Shown one piece after another: positions 35,244-44,732 of a stretch of DNA of 64,000 nt. The stretch covers positions 170,464 through 234,463 of the forward strand of contig JAFDWX010000006.1 of NCBI GenBank assembly GCA_018268255.1, written 5' to 3'. This DNA is from Armatimonadota bacterium (GTDB lineage Bacteria > Armatimonadota > Fimbriimonadia > Fimbriimonadales > Fimbriimonadaceae). The first letter of the stretch is position 1; every line of letters starts with the position of its first letter. The notes under the pieces were generated by a model. The model saw only the letters and a list, made by a program, of their open reading frames with translations. It did not search any database and had not been told where the DNA came from. The translations under genes were made by a program, and so were the position numbers.

Positions 35244-35348
35244 ATGCAAGATGCTCTCGCCCTGTTGGTGCTGTTGCTCCTTGGAATAGCCACTTTCGCC
35301 TTTTTGAAGATGTGCAGCCGCCTTTCAACAGATGGAGGTGACCTGTGA
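35244..35348 (+). CDS. 34-residue single-pass membrane peptide preceding kdpF
   Basis: The peptide is MQDALALLVLLLLGIATFAF followed by a basic, Cys-containing tail. One membrane helix fills about residues 4-21. The gene's stop codon (TGA) overlaps the GTG start of kdpF, the usual coupling in this operon. The ribosome site is weak. Short single-pass peptides upstream of kdpF occur in some other operons, but I cannot name a family. It may be a second small subunit that helps the Kdp complex, or merely a leader that couples translation. Confidence 0.5.
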   Translation: MQDALALLVLLLLGIATFAFLKMCSRLSTDGGDL

Positions 35349-35425
35349 TCGTCGCGGCGGGAATTCTCTGCGCTCTCCTTCTGATTTATCTCTTTCTCGC
35401 CTTACTTAAGCCGGAGGTTTTCTAA
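35345..35425 (+). CDS. kdpF: potassium-transporting ATPase small subunit KdpF
   Basis: 26 residues from a GTG with a strong ribosome site (GGAGGT, five bases ahead). It is a single membrane helix ending in LLKPEVF, the characteristic KdpF ending (usually RPEKF or similar). It stabilises the KdpABC complex. It overlaps the small upstream peptide and lies one base before kdpA. Confidence 0.9.
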   Translation: MIVAAGILCALLLIYLFLALLKPEVF

Positions 35426-35426
35426 G

Positions 35427-37145
35427 GTGGGCTGGTTTCAGGTGGGTCTCTATTTCGTGGTGCTTCTGGTGTGCGCCAAACCGCTCGGGACGTTTATGGC
35501 AAACGTGTTGGATGGCCGGAGGACGTTCCTTACCCCAGCACTGGGTTGGTTGGAAACACTCACCTACCGCGCCTCTGGCGTTGATCCCAAAAGGAACCAG
35601 AATTGGAAAGCCTACGCGACGTGTATCTTGCTTTTCAATTTGATCGGCGCAGTTGCGGTCTTCCTACTTCAGCGGTTTCAAGGTTTCCTTCCGCTCAACC
35701 CAAGTCATCTTCCGGCAGTAGGCGCAGACAGTGCATTCAACACTGCGGTCAGCTTTGCAACTAACACCAACTGGCAAGGTTACGCTGGCGAATCCACGAT
35801 GTCCCACCTCACCCAAATGCTAGGTCTGGGCGTGCAGAACTTTCTGAGTGCTGCGACGGGGATTGCTGTACTGGCGGCACTTGCGCGAGGTATCCGAAAT
35901 CGCCAGTCGGGAGACTTGGGCAACGCCTTCGTTGATCTTACGCGCTCGACGATCTACGTTCTGCTCCCACTCTCGATGCTCTTGGCAACCGTTCTGATAA
36001 GCCAAGGGGTCGTCCAGACGTTCTCCCCATCGCTGAAAGCCGACCTCGTCCAAAAAGTCGTCGATCCTGAAGGCAAGCCGGTGGTCCAACAGGAGATTCC
36101 GCTCGGGCCGGTTGCCAGCCAGGTGGCGATCAAACAGCTTGGCACCAACGGCGGGGGCTACTACAACGTCAACTCCGCGCACCCGTTGGAGAACCCCACT
36201 CCGCTGAGCAATTTCATGGAGTGCCTCGCGATCCTGATCATCCCCGCTGGGCTTTGTTTGACCTTTGGTGACATGATCAAGGACCGGAAACAGGGATGGG
36301 CACTCCTTGCGGCGATGACGTTGCTCCTCGCGCTCTTTACAGTTCCAGCGGTGCAAGCTGAACAGTCGGGAAACCCAGCATTTTCCAAGCTTGGATTGGC
36401 AACGAACCATAACTGGGAAGGGAAGGAAGCCCGATTCGGCATCGAGAGTTCGGCACTGTGGGCCACCGCCACGACTGCCGCAAGTAACGGCTCGGTGAAC
36501 TCGATGCACGATTCTTACACTCCGATCGGCGGAGCGATGCCGATGATCTTGATGCAACTGGGAGAAGTTGTGTTCGGAGGAGTCGGCTCCGGCCTCTATG
36601 GCATGATCATTTTCGCGATCATGTCGGTCTTTGTGGCTGGACTCATGGTGGGCCGCACGCCCGAATACCTCGGTAAGAAGATCGAACCATACGAAATGAA
36701 GATGGCCTCTTTGGTTATTCTCATCCCATGTTGTTTGGTCTTGCTGAGCACGGCCATTCCGCTCATTTTGGGCACGGGTCAATCCAGCATGGCGAATCCG
36801 GGCGCTCACGGCTTTTCGGAGTTGCTCTACAACTACTCAAGCATGGGAAACAACAACGGCTCGGCGTTCGCGGGCTTCAACGCCAACGTACCCACTCATA
36901 ACTGGCTGGGAGGAATTGTCATGTGGCTCAGTCGGTTTTGGATAATCGTCCCGGTGTTGGCTATCGCCGGGGCTCTGGGAACCAAGAAGGTCGTTCCGAG
37001 TTCCGCCGGGACCTTACCAACTCACACGCCGCTCTTCGTCGTTCTTTTGTGCTCCGTGGTCCTCATCGTTGGGGTGCTAACGTTCGTTCCGGCCCTGGCA
37101 CTGGGGCCGATTGTCGAGCACCTGCAAATGGGAGGTGTCCGCTGA
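35427..37145 (+). CDS. kdpA: potassium-transporting ATPase, potassium-binding subunit KdpA
   Basis: 572 residues with about ten membrane segments; it forms the selectivity filter for K+ in the KdpFABC pump. Conserved segments are [14 protein letters not shown] near the N-terminus, [15 protein letters not shown], and [18 protein letters not shown], and the later filter repeat [14 protein letters not shown]. The GTG start has a ribosome site inside kdpF (GGAGGT eight bases before). The stop overlaps the kdpB start by one base (TGATG). Export of low-affinity K+ uptake is not implied; Kdp is the high-affinity emergency system. Confidence 0.96.
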   Translation: MGWFQVGLYFVVLLVCAKPLGTFMANVLDGRRTFLTPALGWLETLTYRASGVDPKRNQNWKAYATCILLFNLIGAVAVFLLQRFQGFLPLNPSHLPAVGADSAFNTAVSFATNTNWQGYAGESTMSHLTQMLGLGVQNFLSAATGIAVLAALARGIRNRQSGDLGNAFVDLTRSTIYVLLPLSMLLATVLISQGVVQTFSPSLKADLVQKVVDPEGKPVVQQEIPLGPVASQVAIKQLGTNGGGYYNVNSAHPLENPTPLSNFMECLAILIIPAGLCLTFGDMIKDRKQGWALLAAMTLLLALFTVPAVQAEQSGNPAFSKLGLATNHNWEGKEARFGIESSALWATATTAASNGSVNSMHDSYTPIGGAMPMILMQLGEVVFGGVGSGLYGMIIFAIMSVFVAGLMVGRTPEYLGKKIEPYEMKMASLVILIPCCLVLLSTAIPLILGTGQSSMANPGAHGFSELLYNYSSMGNNNGSAFAGFNANVPTHNWLGGIVMWLSRFWIIVPVLAIAGALGTKKVVPSSAGTLPTHTPLFVVLLCSVVLIVGVLTFVPALALGPIVEHLQMGGVR

Positions 37146-39202
37146 TGTCATCGCCGTCATCATCATTGTTCGAATCGAAACTCGTTGCCGGAGCGATTGC
37201 AGGATCGTTCAAAAAGCTCGACCCGAGAGTACAGGTTCGGAACCCTGTCATGTTTGTGGTGTTCCTCGGCTCGATCTTCACAACAATTGAGTGGATTCGG
37301 GGCTTGGCAGGCCAACCGGATGGTTCCTCTGGCTTTGTCCTGGCGATCTCGATCTGGCTTTGGTTTACGGTTCTTTTCGCGAACTTCGCCGAGGCGATGG
37401 CTGAAGGTCGCGGCAAGGCCCAGGCAGACTCTCTGCGCAGCGCTCGAAAGGATGTGGAAGCGAAGAGACTTGCCAATCCGGAGAATCACACGGAGTTCAC
37501 CAGCGTCAGTTCCTCCGCGCTGAGAACCGGAGATTTTGTGCTGGTGAGTGCCGGCGAGATGTTGCCCGGGGACGGTGAAGTCGTGGATGGAGTTGCCACC
37601 GTCGATGAAAGCGCGATTACGGGCGAATCGGCCCCTGTCATTCGGGAATCTGGAGGCGATCGGAGTTCCGTAACCGGAGGGACACGCGTGCTCTCGGACT
37701 GGATTGTGGTTCGGATCACGGCGAATCCCGGCGAGAGTTTCCTGGACCGAATGATCTCCATGGTAGAGGGTGCCAAGCGTCAAAAAACTCCCAATGAGAT
37801 CGCCTTGAGCATCCTCCTTGCTGCTCTGACAATCATCTTTCTCTTGGCTTGCGCAACCCTTGTCCCGTTCTCTCAATACGCCGTTGAGTCAAGCAAATCA
37901 GGAGAAGTGGTTTCGATCACGGTTATCGTTGCTCTGTTGGTTTGTCTCATCCCCACAACGATCGGTGGGCTTCTGAGTTCGATCGGGATCGCTGGCATGG
38001 ATCGACTCCTTCGCAAGAATGTTATCGCCACCAGCGGGCGTGCCGTTGAGGCTGCCGGAGACATTGATGTCCTTCTGCTCGATAAAACGGGCACCATCAC
38101 TCTCGGAAATCGTCAAGCTGCAGAATTCATCCCTGCGCCTGGGGTCACGCCGGAAGAGTTTGCAGAAAAAGCCCAGCTATCCAGCCTCGCGGACGAAACG
38201 CCTGAGGGCAGAAGCATCGTGGTACTCGCCAAGGAGCAGTACGGGTTGCGAGGGCGAGAGGTCGGAGGCGAGCATTTCGTTCCGTTTACGGCTCAGACAA
38301 GAATGTCCGGCGTGGACATCGACGGCGTCCAACTGCGCAAAGGCGCCCAAGATGCGGTTCGCAAATGGCTGGAAAGCCAAGGCGTCGCATTGCCAAACTC
38401 GGTGCGAGACAAGGTCGAAGAAATTTCGAAAGCGGGCGGAACTCCTCTGGTCGTCGCGGAGACTGGACGTGTCCTGGGTGTGATCTACTTGAAGGACATC
38501 GTCAAGGGAGGTATTCGCGAGCGGTTCGCAGAGCTTCGTCGGATGGGCATCAAGACCGTCATGATCACGGGAGATAACCCCCTCACCGCAGCGGCTATCG
38601 CGGCTGAGGCGGGCGTCGATGACTTTTTAGCCGAAGCCACCCCCGAAGCCAAGATGTCTTTGATACGAGACTATCAGGAGGGCGGACGCTTGGTTGCCAT
38701 GACAGGTGATGGCACCAACGACGCGCCCGCACTGGCACAAGCGGATGTTGCGGTTGCGATGAATTCGGGAACCCAAGCTGCCAAAGAAGCAGGGAATATG
38801 GTCGACTTGGACAGCAATCCCACCAAACTCATTGAAATTGTCGAAACCGGTAAGCAACTGCTGATGACGCGAGGTTCACTGACCACGTTCAGCATCGCCA
38901 ATGACGTCGCGAAGTACTTCGCGATCATTCCGGCTGCCTTTGCAGCCACCTATCCCCAGCTGGGAGTTTTGAATGTCATGCACCTGCGATCCCCGCAATC
39001 GGCAATCTTGAGCGCGGTGATCTTCAATGCTCTCATCATCGTGCTCCTCATTCCCTTGGCGCTCAAAGGAGTCAAGTACCGGGCGGTTCCGGCAGACGAG
39101 TTGCTGAAGACCAATCTCCTTGTCTATGGCCTGGGAGGCCTCGCCGTTCCGTTCGTTGGCATCAAGGTCATCGACCTGCTAGTAGGAGTCTTTATCCGAT
39201 GA
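37145..39202 (+). CDS. kdpB: potassium-transporting P-type ATPase subunit KdpB
   Basis: 685 residues, the catalytic subunit. Visible motifs are the actuator [14 protein letters not shown], the phosphorylation site [13 protein letters not shown] (Asp307 region), and the hinge [20 protein letters not shown]. Seven membrane segments surround them. The start ATG 37145 is chosen because it overlaps the kdpA stop and has a GGGAGG ribosome site; a longer frame upstream lies in the shadow of kdpA. It hydrolyses ATP to drive K+ through KdpA. The 3' end overlaps kdpC by 4 bases. Confidence 0.96.
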   Translation: MSSPSSSLFESKLVAGAIAGSFKKLDPRVQVRNPVMFVVFLGSIFTTIEWIRGLAGQPDGSSGFVLAISIWLWFTVLFANFAEAMAEGRGKAQADSLRSARKDVEAKRLANPENHTEFTSVSSSALRTGDFVLVSAGEMLPGDGEVVDGVATVDESAITGESAPVIRESGGDRSSVTGGTRVLSDWIVVRITANPGESFLDRMISMVEGAKRQKTPNEIALSILLAALTIIFLLACATLVPFSQYAVESSKSGEVVSITVIVALLVCLIPTTIGGLLSSIGIAGMDRLLRKNVIATSGRAVEAAGDIDVLLLDKTGTITLGNRQAAEFIPAPGVTPEEFAEKAQLSSLADETPEGRSIVVLAKEQYGLRGREVGGEHFVPFTAQTRMSGVDIDGVQLRKGAQDAVRKWLESQGVALPNSVRDKVEEISKAGGTPLVVAETGRVLGVIYLKDIVKGGIRERFAELRRMGIKTVMITGDNPLTAAAIAAEAGVDDFLAEATPEAKMSLIRDYQEGGRLVAMTGDGTNDAPALAQADVAVAMNSGTQAAKEAGNMVDLDSNPTKLIEIVETGKQLLMTRGSLTTFSIANDVAKYFAIIPAAFAATYPQLGVLNVMHLRSPQSAILSAVIFNALIIVLLIPLALKGVKYRAVPADELLKTNLLVYGLGGLAVPFVGIKVIDLLVGVFIR

Positions 39203-39774
39203 AAACCATTTCCGTTGCTATCCGACTATTCGTTTTCCTTACGATTGTCACCGGAATCGCCTATCCGCTGATCATCACGGCGATCGGCCAAACGGTTTTC
39301 CGGGATCGGGCCAGCGGCTCTCCGATCATCCGGGATGGCGTCGTGGTCGGATCTCAGCTCATCGGCCAGGAGTTCACCGACCCCAAGTACTTCTGGGGGC
39401 GGGGAAGCGCAACCGGTGGACATCCCTACAACTCAGTCACATCGGGAGGAAGCAACCTGGGACCCATCAACCAAGCCCTCATCGGACCCGATGGCTCGAT
39501 TGCCCAAAGAGTATCCACGCTCCGCAGCGCGGGAGGATCTCCAACTGACCCCACGCCCACAGACCTGGCAACCACGAGCGCAAGTGGTTTGGATCCCCAC
39601 ATATCATGGAAAGCCGCAGACTACCAAGTAAGGAGGGTCGCACGTGCTCGAAACATGTCAGTGGAAGCTGTTCAAGCAGTCGTCAATCGGCATAAGGTGG
39701 ATCGGCAGCTGGGCATCTTGGGTGAGCCAGTGGTGAATGTGCTCGAACTCAATCTGGAGCTAGATAGGCAGTGA
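39199..39774 (+). CDS. kdpC: potassium-transporting ATPase subunit KdpC
   Basis: 191 residues with one N-terminal membrane helix ([19 protein letters not shown]) and a periplasmic domain. KdpC increases ATP binding to the complex. Family landmarks are [15 protein letters not shown] and [12 protein letters not shown] and the C-terminal [12 protein letters not shown]. It has an AGGAG ribosome site and overlaps kdpB by 4 bases and the following unknown gene by 4 bases. Confidence 0.95.
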   Translation: MKTISVAIRLFVFLTIVTGIAYPLIITAIGQTVFRDRASGSPIIRDGVVVGSQLIGQEFTDPKYFWGRGSATGGHPYNSVTSGGSNLGPINQALIGPDGSIAQRVSTLRSAGGSPTDPTPTDLATTSASGLDPHISWKAADYQVRRVARARNMSVEAVQAVVNRHKVDRQLGILGEPVVNVLELNLELDRQ

Positions 39775-40202
39775 CCAAAAACCTCGTAAACGCCTGCGAG
39801 CCCTTCGTCGTGGCTCTCTTCCCCCGAGAGAGCGATGCTTTCGAAATCTCCGTGCCCGCCGTAATTGAGCGGACTCGGCCCAGTTTGTGTTGCGCTCTCT
39901 GTGGTTCCCAGGAGGAATCGGATCGGCTGCGCAGCTTGTGGCCATTTCAGGATGAGATGCCGCTTCTCATTATTCGTACCGATCCGGACGACCGGTTACG
40001 AGACACGCTGGATGTTATAGAGTGTTCTTGCGGGGTGGACCGTATGCAGCCGCTGGCGGTCTTGATCATCGACAGCACGCAAAAGAAGGAGGAAATCTTG
40101 TGGCGAGACAACCTAGCCCGGCAACTGAAAAAACGATTTGTGGACATCCAACTGCTGGAGTACTCTCCAAGTTGGCTCCAGTCGCCACCACGTATTCGCT
40201 GA
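39771..40202 (+). CDS. hypothetical protein encoded between kdpC and kdpD
   Basis: 143 residues from a GTG that overlaps the kdpC stop by 4 bases. No membrane segment or signal peptide is visible. The sequence begins [20 protein letters not shown] and carries paired cysteines (SLCCALCGS and IECSCGVD), which could bind metal or form a redox site. Two short hydrophobic beta-like stretches (MPLLIIRT and AVLIIDST) flank a possible nucleotide- or protein-binding fold. kdpD follows after one base. I recognise no domain. The tight junctions on both sides strongly support coexpression with Kdp. It may be an accessory that links the pump to the sensor kinase, but this is speculation. Confidence 0.7.
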   Translation: MTKNLVNACEPFVVALFPRESDAFEISVPAVIERTRPSLCCALCGSQEESDRLRSLWPFQDEMPLLIIRTDPDDRLRDTLDVIECSCGVDRMQPLAVLIIDSTQKKEEILWRDNLARQLKKRFVDIQLLEYSPSWLQSPPRIR

Positions 40203-40203
40203 C

Positions 40204-42822
40204 ATGACCGATCCACTTGAAAAGGCCCGTGAATCCCAAATGACCGCCCGGAAAGGCCGTCTCAAAGTGTTCTTGGGCATGGCTGCAGGGGTTGGAAAGA
40301 CCTATAGCATGCTCTCGGAGGGTCACCAGCTCCAAGAGATGGGAGTCGATGTCGTCATTGGCTATTTGGAACCTCATGGACGTGAGGAAACTGAGCGGCT
40401 TGCTCATGGACTGGCTGCAGTGCCCGTGAGAACGCTTGAGCACAAAGGAGTAAGCCTTCGTGAAATGGATCTCGACGCGGTTCTCAATCGCAAGCCCGAA
40501 GCCGCTCTGGTGGATGAGCTGGCCCACACGAATAGTCCCGGGAGTCGCCATGCCAAGCGCTGGCAGGATGTGGAGGAGCTCCTTGCGGCGGGGATCAATG
40601 TCTACACCACGGTCAATATCCAGCACATTGAAAGTTTGCGAGACCTGGTGGCGAAGGTCACGGGAGTTTTTGTCAAAGAGACGTTGCCCGATTCAATACT
40701 CGAAGCGGCCGACGAAATCGAGCTGATCGACCTTCCGCCAGAGCAGCTTCAACAGAGACTGCGGGAAGGGAAGGTCTACGTCCCGGAGAAAATCGAGCAG
40801 GCGCTTCAGGGATTCTTCAAACGGAGCAACCTTCTCGCCTTGCGCGAGCTGGCGCTGAGGCATACCGCCCAGAAAGTTGATCGAGACTTGCGCGAGGAGA
40901 GCGCATCTCAGGTTAAAGGTGAACCAATACACGCTGGAGAGCGAGTTTTGGTGTGCATTGCCCCCAACGCGATGGCCCCCCGGGTCGTTCGAGCCGCCAA
41001 GCGGCTTGCGAGCAGTCAACATGCCTCTCTCACTGCCGTCTTTGTCGAAAGCAGCCGTCAAAGCGGACTGGCTGGTGCAGGGGGAGAGCAGGCGGAACAT
41101 GCGATGCATCTCGCCGAGACTCTGGGCGCCCGAGTCGTCGGTCTGGCAGGTGATGACATCTCCGCCGAGATCATTCGATTCGCCCGGCAGGAAAATGTCT
41201 CCACGATCGTTATGGGAAAGCCCCTGCGTCCGCGATGGAAAGAGATATTGTTTGGAAGTGTAGTCGATACCACGATTCGGTCCAGTGGCGATATCGACGT
41301 CCTCGTGATCACAGGTGCTGAGTCGGCCGGGAGCCCGATCTTTCGAAGAAAGCCCGTTACGCCCGGCAACTTCCGGAGCTATGCAGAAGCGTTTGCGACC
41401 GTCGCCTTTTGCACCGTCGTGGGACGCGTGGTGTTCCTCTCTCGCGAGCATCTGGCCAATATGGTGATGCTCTACCTGTTGGGAACGGTGTCCGTCGCCT
41501 TGAGGCAAGGACCCAAGGAGTCACTCTTTGCCTCGATTGTGTCTGTCCTCGCGCTCAATTTCTTTTTTGTGCCACCGCAATTCACCTTTGCCGTAAGCGA
41601 CTTCCGTTATCTCTTCACCTTTGGGGTGATGATGGGCGTCTCCTTGCTCCTTAGCGCACTCACCCTGCGATTACGATCTTCTGCCAAGACGATCTCTGAG
41701 CGAGAACGTTCGACCGCCGTCCTTTATGAACTCAGCAAGCGACTCGTGGAGTGCCGGAAGAAGGCTGCGATGGCAGACGCTGCTGCGCAATGCGCGTCCG
41801 ACCTGATTGGCAGGCCGGTGGTCGTGGTCGTACTATCAGATCGGCGCGTCGCGCGCTTAGATCAACTAGTGAACCACCCCAGCCCACCGGAATCGGAACT
41901 TGCGGTTGCGCAGTGGTGCATTGAAAATGGGAAAGCGGCGGGTGCAGGAACAGACACGCTCGCAGGGAGTCAGTGGTTGTTCATGCCGCTTCGCGGCGCG
42001 GAGAAGATGGTGGGTTGTCTGGCGGTGCACATGGCAACGTCTACGCCGCTCGAAAGCACAAGGCAACGTTTGCTGGAATCGGTAGCGGACCAACTGGCAG
42101 GAGCGTTGGAACGAGCCCAATTCGCAAAGGAATCCAACGAAGCGTTGCTTCATGCCGAGAAAGAACAACTCCGAAGCGACCTCCTCAGCTCTGTATCGCA
42201 CGACTTGCGAACACCGTTATCTTCCATTCAAGGTTCAGCATCGAGCATGCTTCAGGAAACGGAACTGAGCAATCGCAGCCGAGAGTTAGCGGAAACGATT
42301 CAGACCGAAGCTCATCGTATGGCTCGCCTGATTGAGAACTTGCTCGATATGACCAAAGTTCAGGGAGCGCTGGATCTGAACAAGGATTGGCAGTCGATCA
42401 ACGACCTTGTCATCAATGCGATCGATCGCACGGCCAAAGAGTTTGATACGGAAGTTTCGGTCCGACAGGAACCCCAGGAGATTCTCGCGTACGTCGATGG
42501 TGTTTTGATCGAGCAGGTCCTTGTAAACCTTCTGGAAAACGCGGCTCGACACGCAGGCCGGGCTGCGCACGTCACTATCTCGGTATCGCAATCCGAAACT
42601 GCGCTCAGGTTGATCATTGAGGATGACGGACCGGGGATGGCTCCCGGAACAGAAGATCAGATTTTTGAGCGGTTCAAGAAATCGGGTTCGCGAGGATTGG
42701 GCCTGGGCTTGGCGATCTGCAAAGCGGCTGTCGAAGCCCATGGTGGGACGATCACGGCGGAAAACGCTAACCCTGGTGCACGATTCGAGATAGTCCTACC
42801 CAAGGAGAAGAGCCGTGGATGA
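40204..42822 (+). CDS. kdpD: sensor histidine kinase KdpD
   Basis: 872 residues. Domains in order: the KdpD sensor domain with Walker A GMAAGVGKTYSML and its His-rich loop (DELAHTNSPGSRHAKRW) at about 10-220; a universal-stress-protein-like region (about 240-360, containing STIVMGKPLR); four close membrane segments (about 395-510); a GAF-like segment; then the dimerisation/phospho-acceptor helix SSVSHDLRTPLSSIQGS and an ATPase domain with NLLENAARH and GLGLGLAIC. KdpD senses low K+ or turgor and phosphorylates KdpE. The start is ATG 40204; the ribosome site is weak, suggesting coupling to the preceding gene. Confidence 0.95.
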   Translation: MTDPLEKARESQMTARKGRLKVFLGMAAGVGKTYSMLSEGHQLQEMGVDVVIGYLEPHGREETERLAHGLAAVPVRTLEHKGVSLREMDLDAVLNRKPEAALVDELAHTNSPGSRHAKRWQDVEELLAAGINVYTTVNIQHIESLRDLVAKVTGVFVKETLPDSILEAADEIELIDLPPEQLQQRLREGKVYVPEKIEQALQGFFKRSNLLALRELALRHTAQKVDRDLREESASQVKGEPIHAGERVLVCIAPNAMAPRVVRAAKRLASSQHASLTAVFVESSRQSGLAGAGGEQAEHAMHLAETLGARVVGLAGDDISAEIIRFARQENVSTIVMGKPLRPRWKEILFGSVVDTTIRSSGDIDVLVITGAESAGSPIFRRKPVTPGNFRSYAEAFATVAFCTVVGRVVFLSREHLANMVMLYLLGTVSVALRQGPKESLFASIVSVLALNFFFVPPQFTFAVSDFRYLFTFGVMMGVSLLLSALTLRLRSSAKTISERERSTAVLYELSKRLVECRKKAAMADAAAQCASDLIGRPVVVVVLSDRRVARLDQLVNHPSPPESELAVAQWCIENGKAAGAGTDTLAGSQWLFMPLRGAEKMVGCLAVHMATSTPLESTRQRLLESVADQLAGALERAQFAKESNEALLHAEKEQLRSDLLSSVSHDLRTPLSSIQGSASSMLQETELSNRSRELAETIQTEAHRMARLIENLLDMTKVQGALDLNKDWQSINDLVINAIDRTAKEFDTEVSVRQEPQEILAYVDGVLIEQVLVNLLENAARHAGRAAHVTISVSQSETALRLIIEDDGPGMAPGTEDQIFERFKKSGSRGLGLGLAICKAAVEAHGGTITAENANPGARFEIVLPKEKSRG

Positions 42823-43501
42823 AAGTTTGCGCGTGGTCGTGATCGAAGATGAGGCACCGATTCGCCGTTTCCTCAGTGCGGGTTTGAGTCTGCCAGACGG
42901 CGGATTCTTCGAATCTGAAACCGCCATCGAAGGTATCAAAATGGTTGCTCAAAAGGACCCGCACGTGGTTCTTTTGGATCTGGGTTTGCCAGATATGGAC
43001 GGGGTGGAGGTGATCCAGCGGATTCGCGAGTGGACTCGAGTCCCGATCATCGTCCTTTCCGCGCGAGGCAAAGAGAGTGACAAGGTCGCTGCGCTGGACG
43101 CTGGAGCCGATGACTATCTGACAAAGCCCTTCTCCATCCCTGAGCTCATGGCTCGGATTCGTGTGGCCCGGCGCCACGGTGCGACCACGGAGCAGAGCAC
43201 AATCTTCTCGCACGCTGGGTTGGTGGTCGATTTTGCCGCCAGAACCGTGCGCATGGATGGAGTGGAACTCCATCTGACCCATATTGAATATCGCCTTTTG
43301 GCCACGCTCGCGCAGCACGCCGGCATGGTGATCACCCAAAAGCAGCTCTTGGCCGATATCTGGGGGCCTGGGTACGAGTTTTCGACTCATACGCTGCGAG
43401 TTCACATGGGGAACCTTCGAAGCAAGTTGGGAGATGGACAAAACGGCCGTCGGTTGATTCGAACCGAGACCGGAGTCGGCTACCGGCTCGTGAGCTCATA
43501 A
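42815..43501 (+). CDS. kdpE: response regulator KdpE
   Basis: 228 residues. The receiver domain has the acidic pair in VVIEDEAPIRR, the phospho-Asp in VVLLDLGLPDMDG, Thr/Ser in IIVLSARG and Lys in YLTKPFS. The C-terminal OmpR-type DNA-binding domain ends with RLIRTETGVGYRLV. It should activate the kdp promoter after phosphorylation by KdpD. The GTG start overlaps the end of kdpD by eight bases. It is the last gene of the operon. Confidence 0.95.
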   Translation: MDESLRVVVIEDEAPIRRFLSAGLSLPDGGFFESETAIEGIKMVAQKDPHVVLLDLGLPDMDGVEVIQRIREWTRVPIIVLSARGKESDKVAALDAGADDYLTKPFSIPELMARIRVARRHGATTEQSTIFSHAGLVVDFAARTVRMDGVELHLTHIEYRLLATLAQHAGMVITQKQLLADIWGPGYEFSTHTLRVHMGNLRSKLGDGQNGRRLIRTETGVGYRLVSS

Positions 43502-43582
43502 AACTCTAGGTGGGATGCCCCATCGAGACTCTTCGGTTTTCGTGAGGTTGGAACACCCAAGATTCAGTTGTACACTGGGGGT

Positions 43583-44614
43583 ATGAGGGTTGTTTGGACA
43601 GTGGCGCTACTTGCTGCCTCGGGAGAGGCGGGTTTAGCTGTTCCACACTACAAATACACACCGATGGCGCAGCCAGGCGTCAATACGGCCATTGAATCTG
43701 AGGGGGATTCGACCTACCTTTGTGCAACGAATATTGGGACTTCCAATTTCAAGCGGCTTTGGGTCACACCTACTCAGACATATGACATGGGAAAGACATT
43801 CTCGCTCGAAATGGGCGCAGCAGGCGTTGTCTCCAGGGATTTCCTCTGGCTGGGGACCCATTTGCATAGCGGTGTTTACAGCGAAGCCGGCTATATATAC
43901 AAGGGCCAATATGGCGTGCCCCCAAGCTACTTTCTTGGTACGGCGGGATTTGGAGATGGAATTGTCGGCGGCCATGGCTCGACTGGGTCAACAGGTTCCT
44001 GGGCCCACACCTATAACATCAAGACCCAGGCTCTCGAAACCTATGCCTTTGGCCACTACAACTGGGTTCCGTGCGGAAACCGTAGCGGGGCATTCTTAGT
44101 GAGCGCTGGGGATGACCTCATCAGCGTCTTTGGGAACCCGGTCACCTTTCTTGTCACATCGAGCGGATACCGCTATCTGGGGCGTGGCGAAGGATTGGAC
44201 ATCAACGACCACGGTGTCGCGCTGACCCGAACGATCGGGGGACTCTACAAGTTCGACCCCGTGAAAGGCAATGTGCAACTTGGGGGAGACGGCCAGTGGG
44301 GAGGCAGCCAAATCTCCAATTCCGGCTTGGTCATAACAGCTGTCAACATCAACGGAGTGGAATTTCTGAGGCTTTTTGAAGCCGACGGCACGGAACACAA
44401 TCTGCCTGACCTCATCGAAGGACTTCCCTCTAATCTGACGCTCGGGAACATGAAACTGGACCACGACACCGACGAGATCTACTGCACGTTCAGGAACAGC
44501 TCCACGGGCCTTCAAGAAATTGGCAAGCTGAGCCCTGTTCCCGAGCCCGCCACGCTGCTCGCTCTGGGCGGAGGCTTTGCCGCCATTCTCCGCCGACGGC
44601 GCGGGACAGTATAG
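43583..44614 (+). CDS. exported PEP-CTERM protein
   Basis: 343 residues. A short hydrophobic N-terminus (VVWTVALLAASGEAGLA) is a signal peptide. The C-terminus carries VPEPATLLALGGG followed by a membrane helix and an RRRR cluster, which is the PEP-CTERM sorting signal read by exosortase. The middle is beta-rich with repeats such as GLDINDHGVALTRTIGG, resembling HAF-type extracellular repeats. The ATG at 43583 has GGGGGT before it. It is probably attached to the envelope or released by an archaeosortase/exosortase-like enzyme that is not encoded in this window. The neighbour carries the other C-terminal tag. Confidence 0.82.
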   Translation: MRVVWTVALLAASGEAGLAVPHYKYTPMAQPGVNTAIESEGDSTYLCATNIGTSNFKRLWVTPTQTYDMGKTFSLEMGAAGVVSRDFLWLGTHLHSGVYSEAGYIYKGQYGVPPSYFLGTAGFGDGIVGGHGSTGSTGSWAHTYNIKTQALETYAFGHYNWVPCGNRSGAFLVSAGDDLISVFGNPVTFLVTSSGYRYLGRGEGLDINDHGVALTRTIGGLYKFDPVKGNVQLGGDGQWGGSQISNSGLVITAVNINGVEFLRLFEADGTEHNLPDLIEGLPSNLTLGNMKLDHDTDEIYCTFRNSSTGLQEIGKLSPVPEPATLLALGGGFAAILRRRRGTV

Positions 44615-44622
44615 GGACTAGT

Positions 44623-44648
44623 GAAAGGGTATTTCGGCCTTTCTTTAC
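44623..44648 (+). terminator. weak terminator-like hairpin after the PEP-CTERM gene
   Basis: A six-base stem (GAAAGG / CCTTTC) with a nine-base loop is followed by TTTAC. It lies eight bases after the PEP-CTERM stop. The stem is short and the T-run is brief, so this is only a suggestion. Confidence 0.3.
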
Positions 44649-44732
44649 ATTCGAGTCCTAGGTCCTCGGCATTTATCGGCAAAAGTACTTGTACCATGTG
44701 CCCAATTGGCTGTTGGAGGCCATGAGGGAAGC

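Noticed and set aside
35820..36809. 329-codon open frame antisense to kdpA
   Set aside because: It is a shadow of the highly conserved kdpA coding sequence.
36923..37144. Extended N-terminus of kdpB
   Set aside because: The extension overlaps the end of kdpA in another frame and lacks homology; the TGATG junction and ribosome site fix the start at 37145.
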